Positions 24,411-34,031 of a stretch of DNA of 38,401 nt are shown piece after piece (the stretch's first letter is position 1; every line of letters starts with the position of its first letter). The notes beneath the pieces were generated by a model. That model saw only the letters and a program-made list of their open reading frames with translations. It did no database searches and was not told where the DNA came from. Position numbers and translations under genes: made by a program. Origin of the DNA: Pseudomonadota bacterium (GTDB lineage Bacteria > Bdellovibrionota_B > Oligoflexia > Oligoflexales > CAIYRB01); contig JAPLFX010000150.1 in NCBI GenBank assembly GCA_026390445.1, positions 1 through 38,401 on the forward strand. The letters run 5' to 3'.

Positions 24411-26932
24411 CAGGTCGCCTTGGCCTTGCTTGAAGATGCCTTGCTTGATCCCTTGGCTTTGCTCCGTTCGGCCTGCCGCCGCTCGCGAAGGTCCTCTAGC
24501 CGTTTGTGGATTGCCTCCAGTGCCGATTTGGCTGGATAGCTGTCTTGCTGCATGCCGGTGAAGCCAAGGGGCACACCGGTTGCCAACTCGAAGGCATCGT
24601 TGATGCTGGTGATCGGAAAGATGCGAAACTTGCCGCTGTCGATCGCGGCGCGAACGTCGCCGTGCAGCATCAGATTCGGCACGTTCTGCACCGGAATCAG
24701 GACATCGTTGCGGCCGGATTTACCGATCAACCGGCAGGTTTTAAAGTACCCTTCGATCTTCTCGTTGACCCCGCCGATGGGCTGGACGTCGCCGAACTGG
24801 TTAAGGCTACCGGTCATCGCTACGCTTTGGCGCACCGGCGTGTTGCTAAGCGCACTCAGGATGGCCACGAGTTCGGCGACCGTCGCGCTATCGCCGTCGA
24901 TGAGTCCATAGGACTGCTCAAAGCAAACGCTCGCCGCCAGGCCAAGATCATGCTCTTTGGCCAAAAGCGCATTGAGAAAGCCGCTGAGGATGTGGATGCC
25001 CTTGTCGTGGATCTTGCCCGACAGTTTACTCGCCCGCTCGATATTCAGGACGCCCTTATCGGCGCTGGAGATGCTGCAGGTAATGCGACCGATCTTGCCA
25101 AACGAATAGTCGCCCAGGTCGTACACAGCGAGGCCGTTGACCTGGCCGATGCGTTCGCCGTCGACCGACAGCAGGACGTCCTCATGGCGAACCATGTCTA
25201 GGAGTTGCTGCTCGACCAGGTTGACCCGGTGAAACTTTAGGTTGAGCGCCTTTTCGACGTGACCGCGCGTCACTTCTTTGGCGCCTTCGCCGCGAGCCAC
25301 GTAGTCACTTTCAATGCTCAGATCTTTGATTTCGGCAAATTGCGTCGACAGGTAACGTTGGTCTTCGACCAGCCTTGAGCCAAACTCGACGACTGCGGCA
25401 ATGCCTTCGGCATTAAACGGCAGCAGATGCTCGACTTGGGTGCGGGTCGCGATAAAGCCAGCATAGGCGTTGACCGTCTCCGCATCCCTCGGCATGCGGT
25501 GATCGAAGTCGGCCTTGATTTTGAAGATCTTGTGGAAGTCTTCATCGCCGTCGTGGAGGATGTGATAGATCTCATCATTGCCGATCAAAATCACCTTGAC
25601 GTCGAGGGGGATCGGCACCGGCCGCAGGCCCGAGGTCGGAAGCAGTGAATACTGCTCGCCCATATCCTCGATAAAGCCAAGGCGGTTCTTCAGTGCCCGC
25701 TTCAGGGTGTCCCAGATGCTCTGGGTCTTAAAGATATCCATGGCGTTGAGCACGAGATACCCGCCGTTGGCGCGGTGGATGGCTCCGGCCTTGATCATCG
25801 TGAAGTCGGTCAAGTACATGCCGTGTTCGACGTTCTTTTCGATGCGCCCAAACAGGTTGTAGTAGGTCGGATTGGACTCGATGATGACCGGTGCGCCTTG
25901 CACGTTGGTGTTATCAACGAACACGTTGACCTTGTACTTGACGTGGGGATCGCGCTCCTCGGGCATGGCATGGTGGGAGCCTTCGCCTTCACCCTCCTCG
26001 CTATCGACGAAGTCGAGCAGGTTTTCGAGGATATGGGCTTTGACCGCCTGCAGATGCGCCGCGATCAGGGCATGGTCTTTATACTCTTCGCAGATCGGGT
26101 CGAGCTCGCGCGCGACCAGCTGTAGGCCGAGGTCGCTGCGCAGGGACTCGACAAAGCCGCTGGTCTCTTGTTCGATGGCGCGGACCTTACGGGCAAAGTC
26201 GAGCACCTCTGGTTCCAGCTGGGAACGTTTGTCCTCGATGACTTCGCGGTCGGTGTCGCCAAGCTTGCCATACTCTTTTTCGGTTAAGGAGCGACCATCG
26301 ACGACCGGAATCGTCTCGATGCCCATACGCGTCGACTTGATAATGAAGTCCATCGACTTGGCCAGGCGCTCCAGATCAGCGTAGAGCTTGGCCTTGCGTT
26401 CATTGGAGGCGGAGACATAGGCATTGACCGCGTTCTCATAATCTTCGCTCTGCAGGGCATTGGGGACCAGCTCGCGCAGTTGCTTAACCAACGCATCCAT
26501 GCGCTTTTTAAACTTACGCCCCTCGCCGGCGGGCATACTGATGGCCTTGGGGGTCTCGGTATCCTCGAAGTCGTAGACATAGATCCAGTCCGATGGCTTC
26601 GGCGAGTCGCTCGACCACTTTTCTAAAAACGAGCGAATGACGCTGGTTTTGCCGGTGCCCTGAATACCTGCCACATAGATATTGTAGCCGGGCTTGCGGA
26701 TGCCCAGACCCATGTTGATCGCACCAACGGCGCGGTCCTGGGAGATGATATCGTGGGACTTGCCGAGGTGCGTGGTATCCTTGAATTTAAACAAACTCGT
26801 GGGGCACCGCAGGTACGTCTGACGCGTCGCCAATGGTTTCGGCAGGGCCCACTTACTGCCGGGCTTGGTGTTGGGCTTCTTGACCGTCGAGGGTGACCGG
26901 CGCGAAGCCGCCCGTTGCTGCTTCTTAGCCAT
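24410..26932 (-). CDS. Lon-related ATP-dependent protease (AAA_32/LonB-like)
   Basis: Walker A GIQGTGKTSVIRSF; HRANGGYLVLNAMDIF; Lon catalytic region GDSATVAELVAILSALSNTPVRQSVAMTGSLNQFGDVQPIGGVNEKIEG. Confidence 0.92.
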   Translation of the reverse strand: MAKKQQRAASRRSPSTVKKPNTKPGSKWALPKPLATRQTYLRCPTSLFKFKDTTHLGKSHDIISQDRAVGAINMGLGIRKPGYNIYVAGIQGTGKTSVIRSFLEKWSSDSPKPSDWIYVYDFEDTETPKAISMPAGEGRKFKKRMDALVKQLRELVPNALQSEDYENAVNAYVSASNERKAKLYADLERLAKSMDFIIKSTRMGIETIPVVDGRSLTEKEYGKLGDTDREVIEDKRSQLEPEVLDFARKVRAIEQETSGFVESLRSDLGLQLVARELDPICEEYKDHALIAAHLQAVKAHILENLLDFVDSEEGEGEGSHHAMPEERDPHVKYKVNVFVDNTNVQGAPVIIESNPTYYNLFGRIEKNVEHGMYLTDFTMIKAGAIHRANGGYLVLNAMDIFKTQSIWDTLKRALKNRLGFIEDMGEQYSLLPTSGLRPVPIPLDVKVILIGNDEIYHILHDGDEDFHKIFKIKADFDHRMPRDAETVNAYAGFIATRTQVEHLLPFNAEGIAAVVEFGSRLVEDQRYLSTQFAEIKDLSIESDYVARGEGAKEVTRGHVEKALNLKFHRVNLVEQQLLDMVRHEDVLLSVDGERIGQVNGLAVYDLGDYSFGKIGRITCSISSADKGVLNIERASKLSGKIHDKGIHILSGFLNALLAKEHDLGLAASVCFEQSYGLIDGDSATVAELVAILSALSNTPVRQSVAMTGSLNQFGDVQPIGGVNEKIEGYFKTCRLIGKSGRNDVLIPVQNVPNLMLHGDVRAAIDSGKFRIFPITSINDAFELATGVPLGFTGMQQDSYPAKSALEAIHKRLEDLRERRQAERSKAKGSSKASSSKAKAT

Positions 26933-26955
26933 AAGTCATACCCCCAGGTAGACGA

Positions 26956-27646
26956 CTAGATGATTTGTAGTTCTTTGACCAAGGCCTCATAGCGGGGCAG
27001 GAGGTCGTGGATGGTGGCGTGTGATTTGACGGACTCAAGGACATGGACGATTAACCTTTTGCCGGGTTCGCTGCTGCTGGTCATGAAATAGTCGCCGTAG
27101 GCGTCGAGGAAATCGAGTGCGTCCTCCGTCGCATCCTGCGACTGCAGGCTGATACAGGCGGCCACGCCTTTGCGCAGCCACTGGCTTAGCTCTTGCAGAT
27201 TTGCTTCGCTCTTAATGCCAAGGCGTAAACACTCGCCGCACAGGGTGAGCATCAAATCCTTGGGCAGATCCTTTTCATGGCAGCCTACATAATAACTCAG
27301 GGTTTTGTAAGCATTACGCCAGTTTTTACTGGTCTGGAGGACGCGCACCTTTTCCATGGTCAGGTCGAAGGCCTGGACGGCCTTGTCGCGCCGCTGATCT
27401 AGCCGGCGCTGCCGTGCCGCCAGCTCGCCTGACATCCGCTCTTTCAGCGTCGTCAGGACCTTGATCGCTTCTGGTTGGGTCAGAGTCTCGTGCACTTCAA
27501 GCTCGCGCTCGAGCGTGTCCGAGAGGATGTCAACCACCTGTGGAACGCCGCTGCCGGTCTGATCCGCGATTTGGGCCAACGTCCAGCTGTCGTTTTCTGG
27601 CCACTTTGCCATGACTCGTTCGAGTTCACAGATAAAGTCGAGCATC
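26956..27646 (-). CDS. Hypothetical mostly helical cytoplasmic protein
   Basis: ORF 26956..27807; M at about 27646 (MMLDFICELERVMAKWPENDSW) is a likely start. No family recognised. Confidence 0.55.
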
Positions 27647-27888
27647 ATTGAGGCCTTCCCCATTCCATGGTTGAGACGTCCGAGAAACATGTGCGGGCGT
27701 TTCGTAAGAGTACCATGGTGAGTCGACGCACAGCATGCAAAAATTGCATACCCGCGCCTAAAAAGGCTGGCCTCTCCAGCGGATGGCTGGATTAGATGAA
27801 AAATCATTGTTTAGAAGCACCCTGGCCAAGCAATTTTTTGAAAAATTACAACCCGGCCTTGGGTGCGACTAAGATGTGATGCTGCCGA

Positions 27889-28011
27889 CTATACGGTGCG
27901 AAGCTGGCGGCGTTTGCGCATCATGCGGCGCTTTTTACGACCAACTTTACGACGACCCTTCGGATGTTTTCTTCTGTGTCTGGAACCGTGCAAGAGTAAA
28001 CTCCGTATCAT
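27889..28011 (-). CDS. Small highly basic protein candidate (ribosomal or nucleic-acid-binding type)
   Basis: MIRSLLLHGSRHRRKHPKGRRKVGRKKRRMMRKRRQLRTV. The C-terminal half uses CGT/CGC, GGT, AAA codons. No clear RBS; longer start sites exist up to 28125. Confidence 0.4.
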   Translation of the reverse strand: MIRSLLLHGSRHRRKHPKGRRKVGRKKRRMMRKRRQLRTV

Positions 28012-28208
28012 GTGAATCAAGGTCCGCGAAGTTAACCAGCCCGTTAAAAAAGTGCAAGCACATTCTTTCATCATATGTATCGGGAGGTTGTGGACTCTGG
28101 GGCGACCTTCCCCCGTGGCCCCCATGGCCTTCAGGGCTCAAGTTCCGTTTCGGGACGCCGATTGTTACGCTAGGTCATGGAATTGTCTGGCGCGAAAGGA
28201 ACAAGGCC

Positions 28209-28754
28209 GTGAGTGAAGAGCCGATCACCAGTATGGAACGAGCCCGTCGTAGCCTGCGCTCGACGGTGATCGAACCGTTCAAACAGATTCGTTTTGGTCT
28301 TTATGTGATCGGCATCTCCGTAGCCTTTGTGGCCGTCTGTGCCTTGATGTTCTTGACCGCCTTTATCGATCAGTACAAACACGTGATGAACATCTTTCAT
28401 GTGGTCGACCCCAACCTGCAGTGGGAGCTGGTCACCAACGAAGTGTTTTTGACCAATGCGATCCGCATCGGCCTGATGTTTGCCGTCTTTATCACCGTCA
28501 TGTTCACCGTCGTGTTTCGCCTGACCCATCGCTATTACGGACCCTTGGTCAGTATCGAGCGCTTCGTTGATCAGGTGCTTGCCGGGGACTATCACGTCCG
28601 TTGCAAGATCCGCGAAAAAGACGAACTCCATGCGCTATGCGACAAGCTCAACGCCATGGCCGAGGCTTTAGAGTCGCGCCACGGCTACGGCGAGGGTCAC
28701 ACCTACACGGTCGAGGAAGCTGCTGCTGGCAAGCGCCACGGCAAGGTGAGCTAA
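28209..28754 (+). CDS. Two-TM HAMP-domain protein without an output domain
   Basis: GTG start at 28209; two hydrophobic segments; YYGPLVSIERFVDQVLAGDYHVRCKIREKDELHALCDKLNAMAEAL is HAMP-like. Confidence 0.75.
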   Translation: MSEEPITSMERARRSLRSTVIEPFKQIRFGLYVIGISVAFVAVCALMFLTAFIDQYKHVMNIFHVVDPNLQWELVTNEVFLTNAIRIGLMFAVFITVMFTVVFRLTHRYYGPLVSIERFVDQVLAGDYHVRCKIREKDELHALCDKLNAMAEALESRHGYGEGHTYTVEEAAAGKRHGKVS

Positions 28755-28759
28755 GTGCC

Positions 28760-29944
28760 CTAAAACGGTAGGTAGGTGCCGTCTTGGAACCTCGCCGGAA
28801 ACAGCATGAGCCAGTTTTGCGCCCAGCCTCGTGCGTACATTTGCTGATGCACGAAGTTGGCGACCAAAGCATGGCCGTAGGGCGTTGGATGGACGCTATC
28901 GGCGTAAAAGAAGTGACTGGAGTCTGCGGCTGTGGGCGTCGTCGTGGCCTCCGTGCAGAGTAAGCCGCTGGTGCTGCCGCAGGCCGGTTTGCTGGCGTCT
29001 GCGATGCCGTAGTCGTTGGGATGACTGATTTCTTTGGCCGTCGTTTGCACCAGGTCCAAGTAGAGCACGTTCGGGCTGGTGAGGCCTGCTTGCAGCTTGG
29101 TATTAAACGCGCTGATCAGTGTCGCGATTACCTCTTTGCTGTCCTTGTAAGTCGCACCAAAGGGCGACGAATTAACGTCGGGAACGCCGAGAACGACAAC
29201 GTAGCGTGCTCCCTTCGCGATGATCTGATCTTGCACATAGCCGGCCAATTCGCTCCCAGCCTTGCCGATCTCGGCCACGGCCGTCGGCAGTTCTGCCGCC
29301 GCTGCTGCCGCTCCCGCGGCAGCAGCAGCAGCGGCGTCGCCGCCCTTGGTTACAGTTTGCGTTGCGGCCGTCTTAGCTGCCTGGCCGACGGCACCAAACC
29401 AGGTAAAGAAGTCGTTGCCCCCAGCCCAGACAAACACCACCTCGGTACCGGTAAAGCTACCCCCAACTTTCGTCAGATGAGTTTGAATCTGCGTTGCCAC
29501 CGGCACGGTCAGAGGGCCAATGGCGGCGACCGCAGCAGTCGTGGCGGGGTTCTTCTTATTGCCGATGCCGATGGGGTTGGTCACCATGGAGCCGCCCTGG
29601 GCATAGCTGAAGCAGCTGTCGTTATTTGTCGGTGGCATCAGCTGGTTGTTGCCGGTGCCATCCAGCCCGGTCTGCGCTGGGCAAACCGCTGGTAGTCCAA
29701 ACTCGACGCCGAGAAGTTCGGTCCAGACCTGGGGCGTCGGACCGGATGCGGAATTGATCGTATATTTACCACCCCCCGCCGCTTTGACGTCGCCCAGCCG
29801 GTAGGTGCCGACGTCGCTTAGGCTATCACCAAAAGAGACGAGGCGACTAAAGCTTGGAGCGCTGCTTTGACCCTGGTTGCTGCGACCGCAGCCAGTGAGT
29901 ATTGCGGCTGCCAAAGCGCCTCCCATCAAAAACCACTGCCGCAT
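28760..29944 (-). CDS. SGNH/GDSL hydrolase lipoprotein
   Basis: Lipobox AAAILTGCG; LVSFGDSLSDVGTY (block I); VWAGGNDFF; DSVHPTPYGHALVA (block V). RBS AGGAGG upstream. Confidence 0.9.
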   Translation of the reverse strand: MRQWFLMGGALAAAILTGCGRSNQGQSSAPSFSRLVSFGDSLSDVGTYRLGDVKAAGGGKYTINSASGPTPQVWTELLGVEFGLPAVCPAQTGLDGTGNNQLMPPTNNDSCFSYAQGGSMVTNPIGIGNKKNPATTAAVAAIGPLTVPVATQIQTHLTKVGGSFTGTEVVFVWAGGNDFFTWFGAVGQAAKTAATQTVTKGGDAAAAAAAGAAAAAAELPTAVAEIGKAGSELAGYVQDQIIAKGARYVVVLGVPDVNSSPFGATYKDSKEVIATLISAFNTKLQAGLTSPNVLYLDLVQTTAKEISHPNDYGIADASKPACGSTSGLLCTEATTTPTAADSSHFFYADSVHPTPYGHALVANFVHQQMYARGWAQNWLMLFPARFQDGTYLPF

Positions 29945-29974
29945 CTTGTATCCTCCTGGCTAAATCGATATCCG

Positions 29975-30000
29975 CTAGACAGACCGAAAGTCTGGTCTAG
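29975..30000 (-). promoter_or_regulatory. Hairpin in the GDSL gene leader
   Basis: CTAGACAGAC-CGAAA-GTCTGGTCTAG: 10 bp with one bulged G; about 30 bp upstream of the minus-strand ATG at 29944. Confidence 0.4.
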
Positions 30001-30168
30001 ATGAATATTGTCGCAGCGTTTTCCTGTTTAGGGTAGTCGCCTGAAGTAGCGGGAGCCAGGTACCACTTTTGTCTAGCATTTTCTCGCTGCTTTTATTTTG
30101 CCGCGGACTGACAATGCTGTCATCGTATAAACAGTAAGTCGTCCACCTGTAAACTGATTGAGGTTGGC

Positions 30169-31455
30169 ATGCGTTGTCTTTATCTGTCGGCGTTCATCGG
30201 CTGTCTTGTTGCCGACCTGGCCGTAGCCGAGAACGGCTCATTGCCGATTGGGTCATCGGCGGCCTCACGCGCGCTCGGCGGCACCGGTATCGCCGCCTTC
30301 ACCGGTGTGGTCGACAGTGAATATAAGAATCCCGCCACGCTGAGCCAACTGCCTAAGGCAAGCGGCCAGGCCGAGCTGTCGCTTGGCTTTTTTAGCGTCG
30401 ATGCGCAGGCCCAGCAAAAGGTCACCAACCCAGTGCTCCAGGGTGACGACACCGGCCGCTACCAGTCCGGCGCCACGCGGCTCGTGGCGCCAACGGCGAT
30501 CGGTGTCGCCTACCGAGTCACCGAGGACTTGGCGCTAGCCCTTGGCGCTAGCGCCTTTGGCAGTCAGTTAGACTACGGCAATCACCGTGGCGTCTCCGGC
30601 GTCAAGCGTACCACCTCGCAGATCAACCTCATGCTGGGAGCATCGTATCAGCTTTGTCCTGAGGTCAGCATCGGCGCGACGTTGATCGGCCAAAGCTTCG
30701 CCAGTAAGTCCAGCCTACTGTATTCGAAAGCTCAATTTGCCCGTACCGAGTGGAATTCAAGCGGCAAGGCTGGCAGCGCCTCCATCGGCGCACTTTACAG
30801 CGTCACCCCCATGCTGACGGTAGGGGTCAGCTACATGCTGCCTAAGACGGCAAAGATCAAAGGCTTCCTCGATGCTGACACCTACAATGCCGATTATTCG
30901 CCGAATACCGTGGTCAATCACAGCGATCTTAAAGTGTCTGACCCAAAGGAAATCGGCGTTGGCACACAGCTGCGCTTGACCACAGAGTGGACCGTGTTGG
31001 CCGACTTCAAGCGCCTGCTGTGGGCCAGCGACGCATTTTACAAGGACCTAGGGTGGCGCGATCAAAACATCTACGCCGTGGGCAGCGCTTATACGGCGGG
31101 AGCGCACACCTGGAAGGCTGGATATAACTATGCGAAGATGCCGATGCCAAAGAGTCTCAGTGGAGACAATGGTCTCGAGCCGGTGCGCATTCAAGGGCAC
31201 CTCCTGAGTAAACTCAATGTGGCCATCTTAAATACGCTGGTGCTGCCAGCAACCAGCGAGCAGTCCTTTACCCTAGGGTCGTCGCACGCTCTGACGGACA
31301 GTATCACCGTCAATACTGCCTTAGTCTACAACCCACCGAGTTCAGTGACGCGTTCAGGGGTGTTGCAAGAACCGACGGGTGCAGTCGGCACTTACAACTA
31401 CGAAGCGAAGCTAAGCCTGACGGCCTTGACCCTCGATGCGACGATTAAATTCTGA
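30169..31455 (+). CDS. FadL/OmpP1-family outer-membrane transporter
   Basis: NGSLPIGSSAASRALGGTGIAAFTGVVDSEYKNPATLSQLP is a classic FadL N-terminus; C-terminal aromatic strand LTLDATIKF. Confidence 0.88.
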   Translation: MRCLYLSAFIGCLVADLAVAENGSLPIGSSAASRALGGTGIAAFTGVVDSEYKNPATLSQLPKASGQAELSLGFFSVDAQAQQKVTNPVLQGDDTGRYQSGATRLVAPTAIGVAYRVTEDLALALGASAFGSQLDYGNHRGVSGVKRTTSQINLMLGASYQLCPEVSIGATLIGQSFASKSSLLYSKAQFARTEWNSSGKAGSASIGALYSVTPMLTVGVSYMLPKTAKIKGFLDADTYNADYSPNTVVNHSDLKVSDPKEIGVGTQLRLTTEWTVLADFKRLLWASDAFYKDLGWRDQNIYAVGSAYTAGAHTWKAGYNYAKMPMPKSLSGDNGLEPVRIQGHLLSKLNVAILNTLVLPATSEQSFTLGSSHALTDSITVNTALVYNPPSSVTRSGVLQEPTGAVGTYNYEAKLSLTALTLDATIKF

Positions 31456-31479
31456 GGACTCGCTTCGGCAGCGCTGCTT

Positions 31480-32772
31480 TTAAATCCCAATGGCCACTGG
31501 TTGTCCGGTGGTTTCCAGCACGTTGAACCAAGTCTCGCCATGCGGATTGATCGCTTGCTTGACGTTGGCCAGCGCTTGCGTCGGGACATGGGTCATCAGG
31601 CCATGCCAGTAGCCGATGAGGAGGCCCGACTTGCCAGCCATGGCGGCGTGCACGGCGTTTTGCGCCAAGCGAGTGCAATGCAGCAGGTCGGTCGGATTCG
31701 CTGGGGCCGAGCGGATCAGATAGCTCGGGTCGATATATTTTAATGAGACATTCAGGTTTTTCTGGTGAAAGTGCTGATTGATCCGCTCTTGCAGATACGA
31801 TCCAATATCACCCAGTTTAGCGTTGCCGGAAGCATCGACGCCGAGTCGAGCTGGGTCAAATACAGACTGGCCCGCTCCTTCCGCCACGACGATCACCGCA
31901 TGCCGCCGCAGGAGGACCCGGTCCTCGATCAATTGCAGCAGTCCGGTCGGTCCGTCCAAGCCAAACGGCACTTCAGGGATGAGGCAGATATTCGCTTGCC
32001 CGGCGGCCAGGCAGGTGGTCGCCGCGATGTACCCGGCGTTTCGACCCATCAATTTGACCAGGCCGACGCCATAAGGTGCTCCAGTCGCCTCGACGTGAGC
32101 CGAGTGCACCGACTGGGTGGCCACGGTGACCGCCGTTTCAAAGCCAAAGGCGCGACGGACAAAGGGAATATCATTGTCGATGGTCTTAGGTACGCTGACC
32201 AAGCTGATCGGCAGCTTGCGCCTTTTGACCTCGGCCCAGATCGCTGTAGCTCCGCGCATCGTGCCGTCACCACCGATCGAAAACAGCATATCGATCTTTT
32301 GGCTGACTAAAAAGTCGACGATCTCTTGCGGCGGCGGTGTTCCACGCGAGGAGCCTAGCATCGTGCCGCCCTGCATATGCACATCGCTGACGCTATCAGG
32401 CTCAAGCTGGATCGGTGTCTCGCCCTCATCTGAAAGGCCGCCAAAGCCATACCGGATGCCTAGCACGTCGCGGCAGTTGTAACGGTACCAGAGCTGCAGG
32501 ACGATCCCGCGGATCACGGCGTTGATACCAGGGCACAGCCCACCGCAGGTGACGATAGCAGCCCGGGTCTTGGGCGGATTAAAGTACACCTTGGCCCTGG
32601 GGCCGGCGATTTCAAAGCCTTCGCCCACACCATGCCCACCGCCGCCGTTGCCGAGGTAGGGGTTGAAGGCTATCCTATGGTCATCACTAGTGAATCCGAA
32701 ATTTTCGGCGCGATCGATCGGCGATGGATAGACGGCCTCGCCGAGGTTTTCAATTCTAAATCGATCGGTCAT
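31480..32772 (-). CDS. 6-phosphofructokinase family protein
   Basis: TCGGLCPGINAVIRGIV, IRYGFGGL, SIGGDGTMRGA, VPKTIDNDIPF, KLMGRNAGYIA. Confidence 0.92.
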   Translation of the reverse strand: MTDRFRIENLGEAVYPSPIDRAENFGFTSDDHRIAFNPYLGNGGGGHGVGEGFEIAGPRAKVYFNPPKTRAAIVTCGGLCPGINAVIRGIVLQLWYRYNCRDVLGIRYGFGGLSDEGETPIQLEPDSVSDVHMQGGTMLGSSRGTPPPQEIVDFLVSQKIDMLFSIGGDGTMRGATAIWAEVKRRKLPISLVSVPKTIDNDIPFVRRAFGFETAVTVATQSVHSAHVEATGAPYGVGLVKLMGRNAGYIAATTCLAAGQANICLIPEVPFGLDGPTGLLQLIEDRVLLRRHAVIVVAEGAGQSVFDPARLGVDASGNAKLGDIGSYLQERINQHFHQKNLNVSLKYIDPSYLIRSAPANPTDLLHCTRLAQNAVHAAMAGKSGLLIGYWHGLMTHVPTQALANVKQAINPHGETWFNVLETTGQPVAIGI

Positions 32773-32870
32773 ATGTTACTCACGTCGCGTGCGCCGGGCG
32801 CAGTCCGCAGACCCTCTCCTGAGACTTTGGTTCCCAACATCCCCCCTTTTATAACGGATAAAATCCTCCT

Positions 32871-34031
32871 TTGGCGAGCCCTTCCATCATCACTTTGACC
32901 TCGCCAGGCTCGCCGGCGGCTTTAGCGCCCCAGACGGACAGCTTTTACGGCCTGACCCGGGAGGCCTTGGAGGCCTGGTGCACGCTCCATGGCTTTAGCC
33001 GGGTGCATGCCAAGACCCTGTTTCGTAGCGCTTACAAAGCGCTAAACCCGGAACCTTGGTCGGCACCTTCACTGCCGCGGGCCTGCGCCGCTCTCTTACC
33101 ATTATCTCTTTCCAGCGCACCCTTGCGCTTGGTTGCCGAGCAGCGCTCTGGCTATGACCACAGCCTTAAGTTTCTTGTTGGATTGGCTGGCGGGCGTGAA
33201 GTCGAAGCGGTGTTGATGCCTGAGACCAAGCGCTTGACCTTGTGCCTCTCCTCCCAAGTTGGTTGTGCCCAGGGCTGTGTGTTCTGCCACACCGGTCGCA
33301 TGGGTTTGATTCGCCAGCTAAGCACGGACGAAATCGTCGGTCAGGTGCTGCTAGCCGAGCGCTGGATCGCGGCTCATCCTGAATGGCTGCAGCAGGTCCG
33401 CCTGCCTGCAAGCACTCGCATCAGCAACATCGTGTTTATGGGGATGGGCGAACCGCTCGACAATGTCGATGCCGTCATTGCCGCTCTGCGCATCCTGTCT
33501 GATCCCTTCGGCCTCGCTCTGGGCTTGTCCCACATCTCCGTCTCGACCGCCGGCCACCTTGACGGCATTGAGCGCCTCTATGCCGCATTGCCCAAAGCCC
33601 GTTTAGCGCTTTCCGTGCACAGCACGGACGATGCCCAGCGCTCGCGCATCATGCCGATCAACAAGCGCTGGCCTTTGACCGAAGTGGTCGATCGACTGCG
33701 CACCATCCTTGGTGGGGAGGGCCCCCCGGTTTTGCTGCAGTACACGTTGATTCGCGGCGTCAATGACCGCCTAGAAGACGCCGAGCAGTTAGCTCGCCTG
33801 AGCCAGGGACTGAATGCCAAGATCAATTTGATTCCGCTCAACGTCGTCGGTCCGTCCCGCCTTAGTGCGCCATCACCCGAGGCCATCAAGGCTTTTCGAG
33901 ATTTGCTTTGCAGTCATGGCCTGAGGGTCATGGTTCGTTATAGCAAGGGGCAGGACATCGCCGCGGCATGCGGGCAATTGGTCCGGGACGCGAACTCTCA
34001 GTCTGGCTCGTCGTCTAGTGGCGAGACATAG
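32871..34031 (+). CDS. rlmN: 23S rRNA (adenine(2503)-C(2))-methyltransferase RlmN (radical SAM)
   Basis: CLSSQVGCAQGCVFCHTGRMG (CxxxCxxC), NIVFMGMGEPLDN, LALSVHSTDDAQRSRIMPINKRW, DIAAACGQL. Confidence 0.93.
   Translation: MASPSIITLTSPGSPAALAPQTDSFYGLTREALEAWCTLHGFSRVHAKTLFRSAYKALNPEPWSAPSLPRACAALLPLSLSSAPLRLVAEQRSGYDHSLKFLVGLAGGREVEAVLMPETKRLTLCLSSQVGCAQGCVFCHTGRMGLIRQLSTDEIVGQVLLAERWIAAHPEWLQQVRLPASTRISNIVFMGMGEPLDNVDAVIAALRILSDPFGLALGLSHISVSTAGHLDGIERLYAALPKARLALSVHSTDDAQRSRIMPINKRWPLTEVVDRLRTILGGEGPPVLLQYTLIRGVNDRLEDAEQLARLSQGLNAKINLIPLNVVGPSRLSAPSPEAIKAFRDLLCSHGLRVMVRYSKGQDIAAACGQLVRDANSQSGSSSSGET

Noticed and set aside
24506-25201. 231-aa plus-strand ORF antisense to the Lon-like protease
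   Set aside because: Long antisense frame is expected in GC-rich coding DNA; the minus-strand protein is strongly supported.
27876-28208. N-terminal extension of the HAMP protein from ATG 27876
   Set aside because: The Cys/Trp-rich extension lacks protein-like features; the GTG at 28209 begins just before the membrane/HAMP part.
30530-30563. Tandem TTGGCGCTAGC repeat in the FadL gene
   Set aside because: Only two copies encoding LALALGASAFG; ordinary coding redundancy.
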